Positions 44,993 to 55,376 are shown, numbered from the stretch's first letter. The stretch: DNA of 64,000 nucleotides from Bin25 sp965221765 (GCA_965221765.1 OZ244911.1:1736001-1800000), one strand, 5' to 3'. Notes: generated from the sequence alone by a model not told the origin. Numbers and translations are program-made.

Positions 44993-46234
44993 ATGAGAAA
45001 TTTAAGTTGGATTTTAATCATTTGTTTTACTACAAGTACTTGGATTACTGCTCAAAAGAGAGAGTTGAGAACAGCCAATAAAATGTTTGAAAAAGGTCAA
45101 TTACAAGAATTAAAAGCTTATCTCAATGAAAATCAAACTGTTTTTGAAAATGCTGATCAACAGATCCAAGATGATTTAAGTTTATTACAAGGAAAAATTG
45201 CTCGACTAGATCGTGATTATTCCGAGGCAATAGAAATTATAAAATCGCTAGAGTCGAATGAATCTTATGCCGAGCAGATTAATATACTGAAAGACTCTCT
45301 TGTTAACGATTTGGTCTCAGAAGCCGTTAAAGCTAATGAAAAGCGCAATTATGCAACAGCTGCTGATAAGCTTTATATGAGCTATTCTCTTCGTCCAGAT
45401 CAATATCAAGATTATCTCTATTTTGCTGCTTCTAGTGCTGCAGCTGCTAAAGATACCTTAACGGCATTGAATTACTACAATCGATTAAAAGAAATCAACT
45501 ATCAAGGCATACAAACAAGATATCTAGTGACCGAAAAAAGAAGTGGAGGAGAACTTGAAGTTTCATCATCTGAATATGAAATTTTTCAGCGGTCAAAAGA
45601 CTACAAAAATTTTCGAACAGAACAAACGCCATCAAGATATCCAGAAATAATAAAAAATCTTGGGATTTTATATTTACAAATCGGAGAAATAGATACGGCA
45701 TTAACAATCATTCAAGAAGCTAGAAAAGAAAACCCTGAAGATTTAGAATTGATTTTGACCGAAGGGAATATCTATATTCAAATGGATCAAAAAGAAAAGT
45801 TTTTAGAATTGACAGAAATGGCAGCCGAAAGAGATCCTGATAATGCCCTTATTTTTTTTAATTTGGGGGTCGTCACCTCCGATTTAGGAGAAAAAGAAAA
45901 AGCACGTGATTATTATGAAAAGTCTATTGCATTAGATCCCACATATATGAGTGCCTATTTGAATTTGACAAATCTGATCTTGCAAGAGGATCAAGAAATA
46001 GTGGATCAAATGAATAATCTTGGTACTTCTAAAGCCGATGATGCTAGATATGAAGAATTAAGGGCGCAACGAGAGGCACTATATCTTACGACCATACCTC
46101 TTTTAGAAAAAGCTTTAACTATTGAAAATAACTGTGGGGTTATTCGAACGCTTCAAAATATTTATAATGTGCTTGATGATCTTGAAAAATTCAATCAGTA
46201 CAAAGATTTGTACAGTCAAGAGTGTTCTGTTTAA
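44993..46234 (+). CDS. Secreted tetratricopeptide-repeat protein
   Basis: The 413-residue protein has a signal peptide (about 1-20, cleavage near ITAQ) and several TPR units. The clearest are at about 218-330 (GILYLQIGEIDTALTIIQEA, then NLGVVTSDLGEKEKARDYYE). The N-terminal third is helical (KMFEKGQLQELKAYLNEN). It would act in the periplasm as a scaffold. The gyrA-TPR pair is common in Bacteroidota, and the linkage supports a conserved but unassigned role. No enzymatic motif is visible. Confidence 0.85.
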   Translation: MRNLSWILIICFTTSTWITAQKRELRTANKMFEKGQLQELKAYLNENQTVFENADQQIQDDLSLLQGKIARLDRDYSEAIEIIKSLESNESYAEQINILKDSLVNDLVSEAVKANEKRNYATAADKLYMSYSLRPDQYQDYLYFAASSAAAAKDTLTALNYYNRLKEINYQGIQTRYLVTEKRSGGELEVSSSEYEIFQRSKDYKNFRTEQTPSRYPEIIKNLGILYLQIGEIDTALTIIQEARKENPEDLELILTEGNIYIQMDQKEKFLELTEMAAERDPDNALIFFNLGVVTSDLGEKEKARDYYEKSIALDPTYMSAYLNLTNLILQEDQEIVDQMNNLGTSKADDARYEELRAQREALYLTTIPLLEKALTIENNCGVIRTLQNIYNVLDDLEKFNQYKDLYSQECSV

Positions 46235-46304
46235 TCTGCATAATTGGAACTTATCAAATCAGTTCGAATCGATATAAATCAATAATAGAACTGAGACTTT
46301 TGCA

Positions 46305-46670
46305 CTAAAATGTTGGCTTCCCCTTAAGGGAACGGATATAGTCTCTCCACTTCTTTATTATTAGATCTTTTGTTTTTACCATTTTTTTGACGACTATTTC
46401 TAGTATGAGTATTTCTAATCTTTTCAATCTAAACCAATGCGTTGTTTTAGTTCCTTTGAAAGGCGAAGCCATACAACAACCCAATTGTTTTTCATTCAAG
46501 TCCATGATATCACTCTGTTTGGGACCTTTTAATGCCATATAGTATGACGAATTGGCATATACTCGGTAGTTCCTAAGGTGGACGCATGGCTCGTGGTATA
46601 GGGATGCCGTTCGCCAACTGTATTTTGAAGTATTTTTATCAAATCCTAATGGTTGAAAAATACTAATCAA
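46305..46670 (-). pseudogene. Probable transposase C-terminal remnant with an IS-end-like sequence at its 3' side
   Basis: This 121-residue frame is not clearly recognised. Its C-terminus (LEILILEIVVKKMVKTKDLI, then KKWRDYIRSLKGK) is basic and helical like the end of DDE transposases. A GAGACTTTTGCA sequence (46293-46304), typical of the ends of IS5/IS1182-like elements, lies directly after its stop. The partner end was not found. A small genuine protein cannot be excluded. Confidence 0.35.
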
Positions 46671-46885
46671 GGATATGGAATCGTGCTTAAAATACTTTTT
46701 CCAAATGAGCAGTCGATTCTTTTGAAGGGATATCTAATAGCAAGATTTACTGTAGGTATTCTACCAATGGTAGGTAACAAATTCACACCTAATTAGGCAC
46801 ATGAATAATCAATTTAGAAACTAGTTCATGATAAGTTTGGACACCCTAAATTTGGGTATTCATAGTTAAAGGGATAAGGTTTTAT

Positions 46886-49420
46886 ATGTTAAAGAAAGTG
46901 TATCGTTTTGTTTCTGTTAACCAATACTATCCGATAAAACTTTTTTTTATCAGCAGGTATTGGTGGAGGTTTTATTTCGTATGGATGATTGGGTTTTGTC
47001 CATTGGGTTTTGGACAAGGAGAAGCATTGACATTAATAGAAAAACGTTTTGAAGAGTTTTTGGTGGGATCAGATGATTATGATTATTCAAATGAATATCT
47101 GAATTTCAAGTATCGTAAAATGCTCGACTTTGTCGACTCGGCAAAAATAAAATTCGATCAGGGCAATCTCAAATATGACGAGATTAATTCGAGAACAGAT
47201 ATATGGCGAAATATTCTTTTTCCATTGGTCATGGGGTATCATATTCCTGGTTCCAAGGAGCATCCCAATCCAAACTATAAGTCAGGTGAATTTGCGGTTA
47301 ATATTTTGAAAATCATCAATAGAATGAACAAATTTGGATGGGATGAAAATCAAGATATGGGATGGAATAAATCTTCGCTCCCTAAAACGGGCATTATTGG
47401 AGTTGGTGGAACCTATGCAAATAAAACAGCTCCCTATGCAATCTCTATTTTTTTGATGAGAGATTTCTTATCAGAAAATGGAGTTTTAGAAAGAGAGCTC
47501 GAGACTTTAAATCAAGCGACGGCCATTGTAGGTCCCCAAATGGAACATCCTATTTTATGGGAAGTCAAGGGCTTTAATGTCGATTTAATCATCGGGTCGA
47601 TCCTAAGTAGATTATGTTATATTCTTTCTCTAGACCCAGGTGATCAAAGAGTGTCTGAGATGCAGTATATCCAAAAATTACTTAATAAAGGTCTTCGTAT
47701 TGCGGACGGTTTTGCTGATTTTATCAAATCTGATTTCACGACGAATCATCATAAAAATGCTTATGTGTCTTCTTATGGAAATGAAGGCTTACAAGCGGCC
47801 GCAACCCATATTTATTTATTGAATAATACACCATTTCAACTAGACGAAATAAGTATTTCGAATGTCTCAAGAGCTCTGTTAGCCGCTCGGATATTCAGTA
47901 ATAAATATACTTTTCATCGAGGGGTCTCAGGACGTTCAACCGTATATGATACCGCTATATTCCTCACTCCTGCCTTGGCTCAACTATCAACGATTGATAG
48001 TCCTTTTCAAGAAGAAATTCGTGGCGCATTTTTGAGGTTTTGCAATCCTCAATACCCTCAATTTAAAGACAGGTTACTCAATAGGGTCTATGCAGGTAAG
48101 GGATTTTATCACTCTCTAGGCTCGGTTGAAATCATGATCAATGAGTTTAATAAAGGAGGTATTGCAGAAGAGGCCCCCAATGGACATTGGTACTTTCATT
48201 ATGCGGGTTTATCTGTTCATCGAAGAGACCAATGGTCGGTCATGTGGAAAGGAATCGGCAAGTATTTATGGGATTATGAAGGGCCACTTAAGAAAAATAC
48301 CAATATCTATGGGAAATATAGTGGTGCCGGGGCATTAACAATTCTCAATAGCGGAGAACCGATCTCTGAACCCGGAAGTGGAATTGTTAAAGAAGGTTGG
48401 GATTGGAGACGCGTTCCAGGAACCACGGCTGTAAACGCTCCATTTGAAAAAATGACTTCTAAAAAGCATAGACAGTTTTCATCCAATAGCTTTATCGGAG
48501 GCATTACTATCGATGGAAACAATGGTATTTCATCTTTCCAATATAGAGATCCAAAAACCTCTTTAAAAGCTAATAAATCAGTTTTTTATTTTGATGATTA
48601 TGTTGTTGCTTTAGGTTCTGATATCGAATCGGTCGAGGAATATTCAATTCATACCACGTTATTTCAAACAGCATTAGTTGATGAATCAAATAATCCAACG
48701 TATTTCAATGGTAAATCAATTAAAAAATTAGGTTATACCCAGCAGTTAAAAAACCAATCCATAATCGTAGTCGATGCTGTGGATAATGCCTACTTTGTTC
48801 CATTGGCCAAAGAGTTTTCAATCGAAAGAATAAAGCAAAAAATGCCCGATCACACGGGATTAACTAAATATAGTCACCCCTATATTTCTGGCCGATTAAT
48901 GCATGGTAAGCAACCATCTAGCGAAGCCTATGAATACTATATCCAAATCAATGGAGGAAAAAAAGGAGCTCATTATCTAAAAGAAAATTATTTGGATTTA
49001 TTCGCAGTCCATCAAAAAGATTATCGAGCCCATATTGTTGAATATATTCCCAAAAAATTAGTCGCCTATGCCATCATGACTGAAAATGATGAATTATCTG
49101 ATCAGTTCATCATGGAATCAGACACCCCTTGTATTGCCATGATTAATTATGATTATTTTTCATCGGAACTAGAAATAGCCGTAATGAATCCGGAAGTAGG
49201 AAAAATTGAAGGACCAATCGCTTACAAGGACGTTAATAATCGTGAAACTTGGCATGCTAAACCTACCATCCAACCAGTCGTTTTAACTTTAAAAGGAGAA
49301 TGGAAATTAGAAAACTCGGATTCAGTAGAAATTATTCACGTAGAAAATGGATTGACTCAAATAAAGTTTGATTGCATTGATGGTAAAAAAATCATTGCTA
49401 ATATCAAATCAATCAATTAA
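46886..49420 (+). CDS. Polysaccharide lyase family 8 enzyme (chondroitin/hyaluronan lyase-like)
   Basis: The 844-residue secreted protein has a long N-terminus with a hydrophobic stretch ending near GFGQ (about residue 44). The alpha/alpha toroid domain holds NHHKNAYVSSYGNE: H288 and Y297 match the His-Tyr pair of chondroitin AC lyase in spacing. RGVSGR (R345, R350) is also present. Beta-sandwich domains follow (from about 470, with GHWYFHYAGLSVHRRDQWSVMWK). PL8 enzymes cleave uronic-acid glycosaminoglycans by beta-elimination. It starts a rightward cluster with a sulfatase 12 bp downstream, which favours a sulfated glycosaminoglycan such as chondroitin sulfate. The true start may be a later Met. 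Confidence 0.88.
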   Translation: MLKKVYRFVSVNQYYPIKLFFISRYWWRFYFVWMIGFCPLGFGQGEALTLIEKRFEEFLVGSDDYDYSNEYLNFKYRKMLDFVDSAKIKFDQGNLKYDEINSRTDIWRNILFPLVMGYHIPGSKEHPNPNYKSGEFAVNILKIINRMNKFGWDENQDMGWNKSSLPKTGIIGVGGTYANKTAPYAISIFLMRDFLSENGVLERELETLNQATAIVGPQMEHPILWEVKGFNVDLIIGSILSRLCYILSLDPGDQRVSEMQYIQKLLNKGLRIADGFADFIKSDFTTNHHKNAYVSSYGNEGLQAAATHIYLLNNTPFQLDEISISNVSRALLAARIFSNKYTFHRGVSGRSTVYDTAIFLTPALAQLSTIDSPFQEEIRGAFLRFCNPQYPQFKDRLLNRVYAGKGFYHSLGSVEIMINEFNKGGIAEEAPNGHWYFHYAGLSVHRRDQWSVMWKGIGKYLWDYEGPLKKNTNIYGKYSGAGALTILNSGEPISEPGSGIVKEGWDWRRVPGTTAVNAPFEKMTSKKHRQFSSNSFIGGITIDGNNGISSFQYRDPKTSLKANKSVFYFDDYVVALGSDIESVEEYSIHTTLFQTALVDESNNPTYFNGKSIKKLGYTQQLKNQSIIVVDAVDNAYFVPLAKEFSIERIKQKMPDHTGLTKYSHPYISGRLMHGKQPSSEAYEYYIQINGGKKGAHYLKENYLDLFAVHQKDYRAHIVEYIPKKLVAYAIMTENDELSDQFIMESDTPCIAMINYDYFSSELEIAVMNPEVGKIEGPIAYKDVNNRETWHAKPTIQPVVLTLKGEWKLENSDSVEIIHVENGLTQIKFDCIDGKKIIANIKSIN

Positions 49421-49432
49421 ATACATCTGAAA

Positions 49433-50917
49433 ATGATTCATCAAATCGCACTTATTTCTTCTCTGTTGATCTTGTTAGGATTTACAAGTTCGAAATCATC
49501 TTCCATAGAGGCACCTCAATTATCTGATAATAACCGATCAGATACATCAAGACCTAATGTTATTTTAATTATGGCAGATGATTTAGGTTGGGGGGATGTT
49601 GGTTATAATGGTCACCAATATATCAAAACGCCATTTATAGATCAAATGGTTGCCAATGGGGCTAAATTCAATCGTTTTTATGCTGCTGGGCCAGTTTGTT
49701 CACCGACAAGAGGAAGTGTTTTGACAGGAAGGAATCCTAATCGATTTGGCGTGAGATCTGCTAATAGTGGACATTTGAGAGAACAAGAAATAACCTTGGC
49801 TGAATTGTTTAGCTCCAAGGGATATGATACCGCTCATTTTGGCAAGTGGCATTTAGGAACATTATTTGAAGATTTTTCAGGCAAAGGCCCTAAAAGAAAA
49901 CCGGAGGAAAATTTTATGACACCTTCTATGGCTGGATTTGATTATTGGTTTTCAACTGAATTTTCTATTGCTACCTATAATCCATACATAAGGGATAAAG
50001 AACATGCTCATTCTAATTATTGGTTAAAAGGAGGTGATAAAAGAGTTCTTTTTGTCGAAAATGGAGATCCTATGGATGAATTAAAAGGCTGTACCTCTGA
50101 AATGGTGATGGATAAGGTTCTTCCATTTATTGAAACATCCGTTGAAAATCAAAATCCATTTTTTACAGTGGTCTGGTTTCATGCGCCACATACGCCAGTG
50201 ATTGGACATCCTAAGTATATGGAACAATTATATTCCGATAGACCAGCCTATGAGCAACACTATTTTAGTGTCATTACGGCTTTAGATGCTCAAGTGGGTC
50301 GGCTAAGGGAAAAACTTTCAGAGCTTGGCATCGCTGAGAATACGATTATTTGTTTTACGAGTGATAATGGTCCGGAAGGAAATCCCGATGTTCGTGATCG
50401 TTCAAGGGGTAGTACAGCCGGGTTGCGAGGGAGAAAAAGGAGTCTTTACGAAGGGGGTATTAGAGTCCCATCGGTAATTGAATGGCCCAATGGTATCACA
50501 CCAGGCACGATCATAGAGGCGCCAGCGGTTACTAGCGATTATTTTCCAACATTTAGTTATTTATTATCAGAAGATCTTCCCAGCAGACCTATTGATGGTG
50601 TAAATCTTATGGAGATTCTCAATGGTAAAAAAACCGAAAGAGATAAACCAATAGGATTTTATTTCAATCCACATAAACAGCGTGTTCTAATCGATGATCG
50701 GTATAAATTGGTTCATAATTATGGAAAAAATCGACCATCGTCAGATAATAGTGAACTTCCGTCATTAGAATTTGAATTATATGATATCATCGAGGATCCA
50801 TATGAAACCAATAATATTATTGCCGATTACTCTTCAGTGGCTGAATCCATGAAAACTAAACTTCAAGATTTTGTTGACTCTTGTGAAAATTCTTTTAATC
50901 GAAAGGATTATAAGTAG
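49433..50917 (+). CDS. Secreted S1-family sulfatase
   Basis: The 494-residue arylsulfatase-type enzyme has a signal peptide (cleavage near FTSSKSS, possibly a short SP), metal-binding NVILIMADDLGWGDVG (43-58) and the formylglycine motif VCSPTRGSVLTGR with the modified Cys89. GKWHLG (His) and FTSDNGPEG complete the active site. The Cys must be oxidised to formylglycine by an anaerobic or FGE-type maturase that is not in the window. It lies 12 bp after the PL8 lyase and so is co-transcribed. By context it removes sulfate from the same glycan, but regiospecificity cannot be read from the sequence. Confidence 0.92.
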   Translation: MIHQIALISSLLILLGFTSSKSSSIEAPQLSDNNRSDTSRPNVILIMADDLGWGDVGYNGHQYIKTPFIDQMVANGAKFNRFYAAGPVCSPTRGSVLTGRNPNRFGVRSANSGHLREQEITLAELFSSKGYDTAHFGKWHLGTLFEDFSGKGPKRKPEENFMTPSMAGFDYWFSTEFSIATYNPYIRDKEHAHSNYWLKGGDKRVLFVENGDPMDELKGCTSEMVMDKVLPFIETSVENQNPFFTVVWFHAPHTPVIGHPKYMEQLYSDRPAYEQHYFSVITALDAQVGRLREKLSELGIAENTIICFTSDNGPEGNPDVRDRSRGSTAGLRGRKRSLYEGGIRVPSVIEWPNGITPGTIIEAPAVTSDYFPTFSYLLSEDLPSRPIDGVNLMEILNGKKTERDKPIGFYFNPHKQRVLIDDRYKLVHNYGKNRPSSDNSELPSLEFELYDIIEDPYETNNIIADYSSVAESMKTKLQDFVDSCENSFNRKDYK

Positions 50918-50988
50918 CCAATCAACATAATGTCGGTATATAATTACCTCATCTGAAGATAAGAAAACAAACGAATGATAAATAACTG

Positions 50989-51248
50989 AGCCATGTTCAA
51001 CTGTTTTGTGCAACACGGCAAATTTGGATACAGATAGATTAGAATACAAAAGCATGTTTGAAAATTGAATGGACTTACTGGAATGGTGGTTCACAAAAAG
51101 GGTCATGCATTGATGATGATACCGATTGAAGAATACAACTCATTGAAGATAAATGAACCCTAGTGACGTTTGTCCATTGAACTACCTTAGTCCCATCAAA
51201 AAGATAAAATCAACATGGGCTTATGTTGTAACAGATAGTTGAACATGG
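50989..51248. repeat. 260-bp segment bounded by inverted repeats (MITE-like); the same 14-mer recurs at 390-403
   Basis: AGCCATGTTCAACT at 50989-51002 is matched inversely by AGTTGAACATGG at 51237-51248; the inner bases are only partly symmetric. The full 14-mer appears again at 390-403. Nothing in between codes. It may be a small non-autonomous element or the decayed ends of an IS. It fills most of the 361-bp gap between the sulfatase and the GH29 gene. Confidence 0.35.
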
Positions 51249-51278
51249 TATTGGAATAATGATGAAAAATAATTAAGA

Positions 51279-53174
51279 ATGCGTAGTCTAAAAAAAAGCA
51301 AGAAAGTCAATAAGGGTTTTATACAGAAAATCTTAACGACCATTGTTAGCCATTCGATTTGGTTTATTTTGATGTTTATCGTAGGATTTTATTCGGCTAA
51401 TGGTCAGAATAATAATGAAGAAGATATCGCGAAATGGTGGCGAGAATCACGGTTTGGATTATTCATACATTGGGGTGTATACTCGGTTCCTGCAGGGGTA
51501 TGGAAAGGAGAAAAAATTGAAGGAATCGGAGAGCAAATTATGCGCTTTGCAGCGATTCCTAATAGTGAATATACGCTTTTACCTAAAAAGTTTAATCCCT
51601 CCAAATTTGATGCCAAGAAGTGGGTGCAAATAGCCAAAGAAAGTGGCATGAAATACATAGTCATTACGGCTAAACATCATGATGGTTTTGCTATGTATGA
51701 TTCAAAAGTATCCCAATACGATATCGTTGATGCAACGCCCTTTGGTAAGGATATTATGACCGCATTAGCCAACGAATGCCAGTTGAATGGCATCAAACTG
51801 TGCTTTTATTATTCGCACCGTCAGGATTGGCATGACCCCAATGCTAATTGGCAAGAATGGGAAGGACAGTACGAGACGCCACCAGAACTTCGCAATGATG
51901 ATCTTGAAGTTTATATTCAAGAAAAAGCTTTTCCTCAAGTTCGAGAACTTCTTACCCAGTATGGGCCTATTGGTATCATATGGTATGATACCCCAACCAA
52001 TATGACATCAACGGATTCCAAAAGATTTTATGATCTGGTCAAGAAAATACAACCCAAAACATTGGTCAATAGTAGAGTAGGTAATGGCTTTGGCGATTAT
52101 CAATTATTTGGCGATAATGAAATTCCTTGGAAAGTTCTCGATGGTGATTATGAAGTCATTGCCACGATGAATAATACTTGGGGATTTAAATCTTGGGATC
52201 ACCAGTGGAAGACTCCAAAACAATTAATCGAATCATTGGCAAAATGTGCCTCTAGAGGATCAAATTATTTACTCAATATAGGCCCAACATCTGAAGGTGA
52301 AATTCCCAAAGCAAGTATTGATATTCTTGATGAAATAGGAGATTGGCTAAAGGAAAATGGTCCGTCTATCTATGGAACCCAGCCCATGATTTTTAAAAGA
52401 GACTTTCCTTGGGGGACTTCAACAACAAAGGGGAATAAAATCTACTTACATATTTTTGATCATACCCTAAAGCGATTGACTTTTCGGGGCTTGAAAACAC
52501 CTATTAATTCAGCAAGATTACTTTCATTGAATCAAGAATTAAAATTTACTCAGCAAAATTCAATAAATAATTTTTATCAAGCAGTGATTGAGTTCCCATC
52601 GAAATTATCTGAAGAATCGATTTCGGTGATAGAATTAACATTTAATGAAACACCTGAATCTATCAAAGAACTCTATCAATTCAGTAATGGACTGATATCA
52701 TTACCCGCTACCTATGCTGAACTCATCTCTGGAGAACAAGGAACACTATCAATCGGTCGTTCCGGGTACACTCAAAATTTTGCAAAGGGGTTTGGTCGTC
52801 TCCAATGGAAATTTCAAGTAACTGATCCAGGAAATTTTATGATCAAACTATACACCAATCGGCATTGGAGACAACGATTTCCAAGGGGCGCCAAGGTTCG
52901 GCTTCAATTTGATGGGACCTCAAAAATCATAGAGCTCAAAGAAGATGTGGCAATCAAGAATGTTCGAGCACATTCCTATCCAGAATCGATTTGTTATTTA
53001 AGTGAAATTCATATTGATAGTCCTGGAGAAAAAGTAATCGAATTATCCGTTGAAGATACGGGAACCACCATTAAAAAATGGTTTTATGATGAGGATATTG
53101 ATTTAGAACTCGATACTTTAAGAGTCCTTCAAATCGAATTAGATCCCGTGATGGTTCTCAATAAAAAAACATAA
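51279..53174 (+). CDS. Secreted alpha-L-fucosidase, GH29
   Basis: The 631-residue protein has an N-terminal signal anchor (FILMFIVGFYSANGQ) and a GH29 TIM barrel: RFGLFIHWGVYSVPAGVW (58-75), TAKHHDGFAMY (130-140) and IIWYDTP with the nucleophile D237. The following SRGSNYLLNIGPTSEGEIP motif is diagnostic of GH29. Residues about 360-450 form the C-terminal beta domain, and 460-620 a further beta-sandwich that could bind carbohydrate. It hydrolyses alpha-L-fucosides outside the cytoplasm. The gene is 10 bp before the beta-propeller glycosidase, so the two are co-transcribed. Together with PL8 and the sulfatase it indicates a fucosylated, sulfated uronic-acid glycan. Confidence 0.92.
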   Translation: MRSLKKSKKVNKGFIQKILTTIVSHSIWFILMFIVGFYSANGQNNNEEDIAKWWRESRFGLFIHWGVYSVPAGVWKGEKIEGIGEQIMRFAAIPNSEYTLLPKKFNPSKFDAKKWVQIAKESGMKYIVITAKHHDGFAMYDSKVSQYDIVDATPFGKDIMTALANECQLNGIKLCFYYSHRQDWHDPNANWQEWEGQYETPPELRNDDLEVYIQEKAFPQVRELLTQYGPIGIIWYDTPTNMTSTDSKRFYDLVKKIQPKTLVNSRVGNGFGDYQLFGDNEIPWKVLDGDYEVIATMNNTWGFKSWDHQWKTPKQLIESLAKCASRGSNYLLNIGPTSEGEIPKASIDILDEIGDWLKENGPSIYGTQPMIFKRDFPWGTSTTKGNKIYLHIFDHTLKRLTFRGLKTPINSARLLSLNQELKFTQQNSINNFYQAVIEFPSKLSEESISVIELTFNETPESIKELYQFSNGLISLPATYAELISGEQGTLSIGRSGYTQNFAKGFGRLQWKFQVTDPGNFMIKLYTNRHWRQRFPRGAKVRLQFDGTSKIIELKEDVAIKNVRAHSYPESICYLSEIHIDSPGEKVIELSVEDTGTTIKKWFYDEDIDLELDTLRVLQIELDPVMVLNKKT

Positions 53175-53184
53175 ATAAATCAAA

Positions 53185-54297
53185 ATGAAAAAACAATTTA
53201 GAGTCCTACTAATCATATCATTCATCTTCGTTGGAATAGGCAATGGCTGGTGTCAGCAAAAAGCCAATCAGTTGATGAATCGATTGGGTCCTTTGCCAGA
53301 TGTTAAAGCCTATTCAGAAACAGACTATTGGGTTTGGGGAAGTTCAGTTATCAAGACAGAAGATGGGTTATATCATATGTTTGTTTCAAGGATTCCTAAG
53401 TACCTTCCGTTTCATCCTGGCTGGATGGTTGCATCGGAAATTGTTCACGCTGTTTCTGACCATCCACAAGGCCCTTTTGAATTTCATGATGTTGCATTAC
53501 CAGCAAGAGGAGCACAATATTGGGATGGCCAATCCACGCACAATCCTAAAATCACCAAGTCGGGAGACACGTATGTTTTGTTTTATATGGGTTCGACCCA
53601 CCCTTTTGATGACTTGGAGCCAGGTGACGCATTTGATTTAAAATCCCCCTATGCGATTATTGGAAGATCAAACAAAAGAATTGGCGTGGCTTTTTCAAAA
53701 AACATCAGTGGCCCATGGCAACGTCTTGATGATCCCGTTTTGGATGTAAAACCCAACACATACTATAGTTTTCTGACTTCTAACCCGGCTCCTTGGATTA
53801 ATGAAGATGGATCGGTGGTGGTGATGTTTAAGTCTAGAAGATATTTGAATGCCTTTCCATATCATTCTGGCATGTCAATTGGTGTCGCCAAAGCGAATGA
53901 TTTCAAAGGCCCATACAAGGTTTTAAATCAAACCCCTATTTTTAGTCGTGAACAAGAAACTGAAGTTGAAGATATCTGTCTTTGGAAAGACCACATTGGA
54001 TTTCATCTATTAGCCAAAGACCAAAAAGGTAAAATCACTGGATATATCGGAGATGGTGTTTTAGCCCATTCTTCTGATGCCATCCATTGGAAGTTTGATT
54101 CATATCCTCATGCATATTCGAAAAACTTAAAAAATGAATCTGGTGAAATGGTTTCTCAAGGTCAACTAGAAAGGTGTAGTGTATTATTGGATGAAAATGG
54201 GAATCTTGATTATTTATATTTTGCAACCATGGATGGCCCAGGTGGATTCAATAATGCAACAGAATCTTGGTCTGTCGCTATTAAAATAAATGATTGA
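53185..54297 (+). CDS. Secreted five-bladed beta-propeller glycosidase (GH43/GH32/GH117-like)
   Basis: The 370-residue protein has a signal peptide (cleavage near GWCQQ, residue 24). Its blades alternate short strands typical of the clan: DYWVWGSSVIKTEDGLYHMF, ARGAQYWDGQSTHNPKI, SGDTYVLFYMGST, SNPAPWINEDGSVVVMFK and ETEVEDICLWKD. Acidic residues in WDGQSTHNP and EVEDICLW are candidates for the catalytic pair. The family cannot be fixed by eye. It ends the PL8-sulfatase-GH29 run and so should act on the same glycan. A 54-bp gap separates it from the convergent lipoprotein gene. Confidence 0.7.
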   Translation: MKKQFRVLLIISFIFVGIGNGWCQQKANQLMNRLGPLPDVKAYSETDYWVWGSSVIKTEDGLYHMFVSRIPKYLPFHPGWMVASEIVHAVSDHPQGPFEFHDVALPARGAQYWDGQSTHNPKITKSGDTYVLFYMGSTHPFDDLEPGDAFDLKSPYAIIGRSNKRIGVAFSKNISGPWQRLDDPVLDVKPNTYYSFLTSNPAPWINEDGSVVVMFKSRRYLNAFPYHSGMSIGVAKANDFKGPYKVLNQTPIFSREQETEVEDICLWKDHIGFHLLAKDQKGKITGYIGDGVLAHSSDAIHWKFDSYPHAYSKNLKNESGEMVSQGQLERCSVLLDENGNLDYLYFATMDGPGGFNNATESWSVAIKIND

Positions 54298-54350
54298 TAT
54301 TAACAGCGTATTTGGTGGCTCTGTTGGAGTATTAATTTTTAATAAGGTGC

Positions 54351-55295
54351 TTACAAATTTGAGCAACTAAGCCCTTCTAATGCCAACTTGAAGCATGTGA
54401 TCGATCGACTGAGTTGTTCTATTTCTTTTTCTAATTGTTCAATGGATGCCATTGAAATAGTTTGTTGTCTTAATAATTGATTGTATTGTTCTTGGAGTTG
54501 TTCAAGTTCATTTAAAGTCTGGTTTTGATTTTGAATGGATGCCTTTAAGGTTTGATATTCTTCTAATTCATCTTTTAATTGATTTAAGCGATTTTGAAGT
54601 TGATCAAGTTCTTCATTAGACACCGTTCCAATGGAATTACTTGTTGAATCTTGATTGATTTGCGATTTAAGTTGAGCTATTCGTTCTTTTGATTTTTTTA
54701 ATTCTTCAAGTGTTTTATCCAATTCTGTTTTTTTATTTTCAAGTTGCACTGTAATAGGTTCAAGATCTTTAATCTTTTCAGTAATATGTGCAAGTTGTTG
54801 CTGCTTACTTTTAATTTCTTGTTGGTATTCGGTATGACGTCCAAGGAGTTCCAATAATTTGTTTTGTTGCTCGATATTTTTCTTTTTCAAATCGTCAATG
54901 TTTTGACCTTCAATCTTTTGACCTTCAATCTTTTTTAATTTTTTTTTCAAATCGTCGACCTCGTTTTTAAGTTTATTTTGTTCAGCAACGGAATCATCAA
55001 TTTGGGTGTTTAAGTTCTCTGTTAGAGATTTCAATTTAGCTTCAAATCCTTGACGATTTTTTGTTGCCATTACAAATTCAGTTTGTAATAGCTTGTGTTG
55101 ATTTTCTAGTGCTTCAATCTGACGTTTTAGATTGGTATTTTCTGCAATGATGGATTTTAATTCTAACTCTAGTAACTCAATGTCTTTAGAAATTTTATCA
55201 TAGGTTTCTTGAAGTTTTTCTCCCAATAAAGTATCATTCGAAGAACAAGAAAAGCAGAAAAGGATTCCCCAAAAAAATAAAATCTTATTAATCAT
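54351..55295 (-). CDS. Coiled-coil lipoprotein
   Basis: The 314-residue protein has a short signal with a Cys (ILFCFSCSSND) fitting a lipoprotein. The rest is nearly all alpha-helical coiled coil, with runs such as LKNEVDDLKKKLKKIEGQK and LEKEIEQLSRSI. No folded domain is recognised. It lies 81 bp downstream of the giant Ig-like protein gene, whose own N-terminal third is also coiled coil, so the two are probably one operon and might interact. A role in envelope structure is only inferred. Confidence 0.75.
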   Translation of the reverse strand: MINKILFFWGILFCFSCSSNDTLLGEKLQETYDKISKDIELLELELKSIIAENTNLKRQIEALENQHKLLQTEFVMATKNRQGFEAKLKSLTENLNTQIDDSVAEQNKLKNEVDDLKKKLKKIEGQKIEGQNIDDLKKKNIEQQNKLLELLGRHTEYQQEIKSKQQQLAHITEKIKDLEPITVQLENKKTELDKTLEELKKSKERIAQLKSQINQDSTSNSIGTVSNEELDQLQNRLNQLKDELEEYQTLKASIQNQNQTLNELEQLQEQYNQLLRQQTISMASIEQLEKEIEQLSRSITCFKLALEGLSCSNL

Positions 55296-55376
55296 ATTAG
55301 AGATATTTTATAGGGAGTTATTTTGAGATTGAAAATAAATTTATTGCTGATAGTCATTTCTAATCGTTTATCGAAT

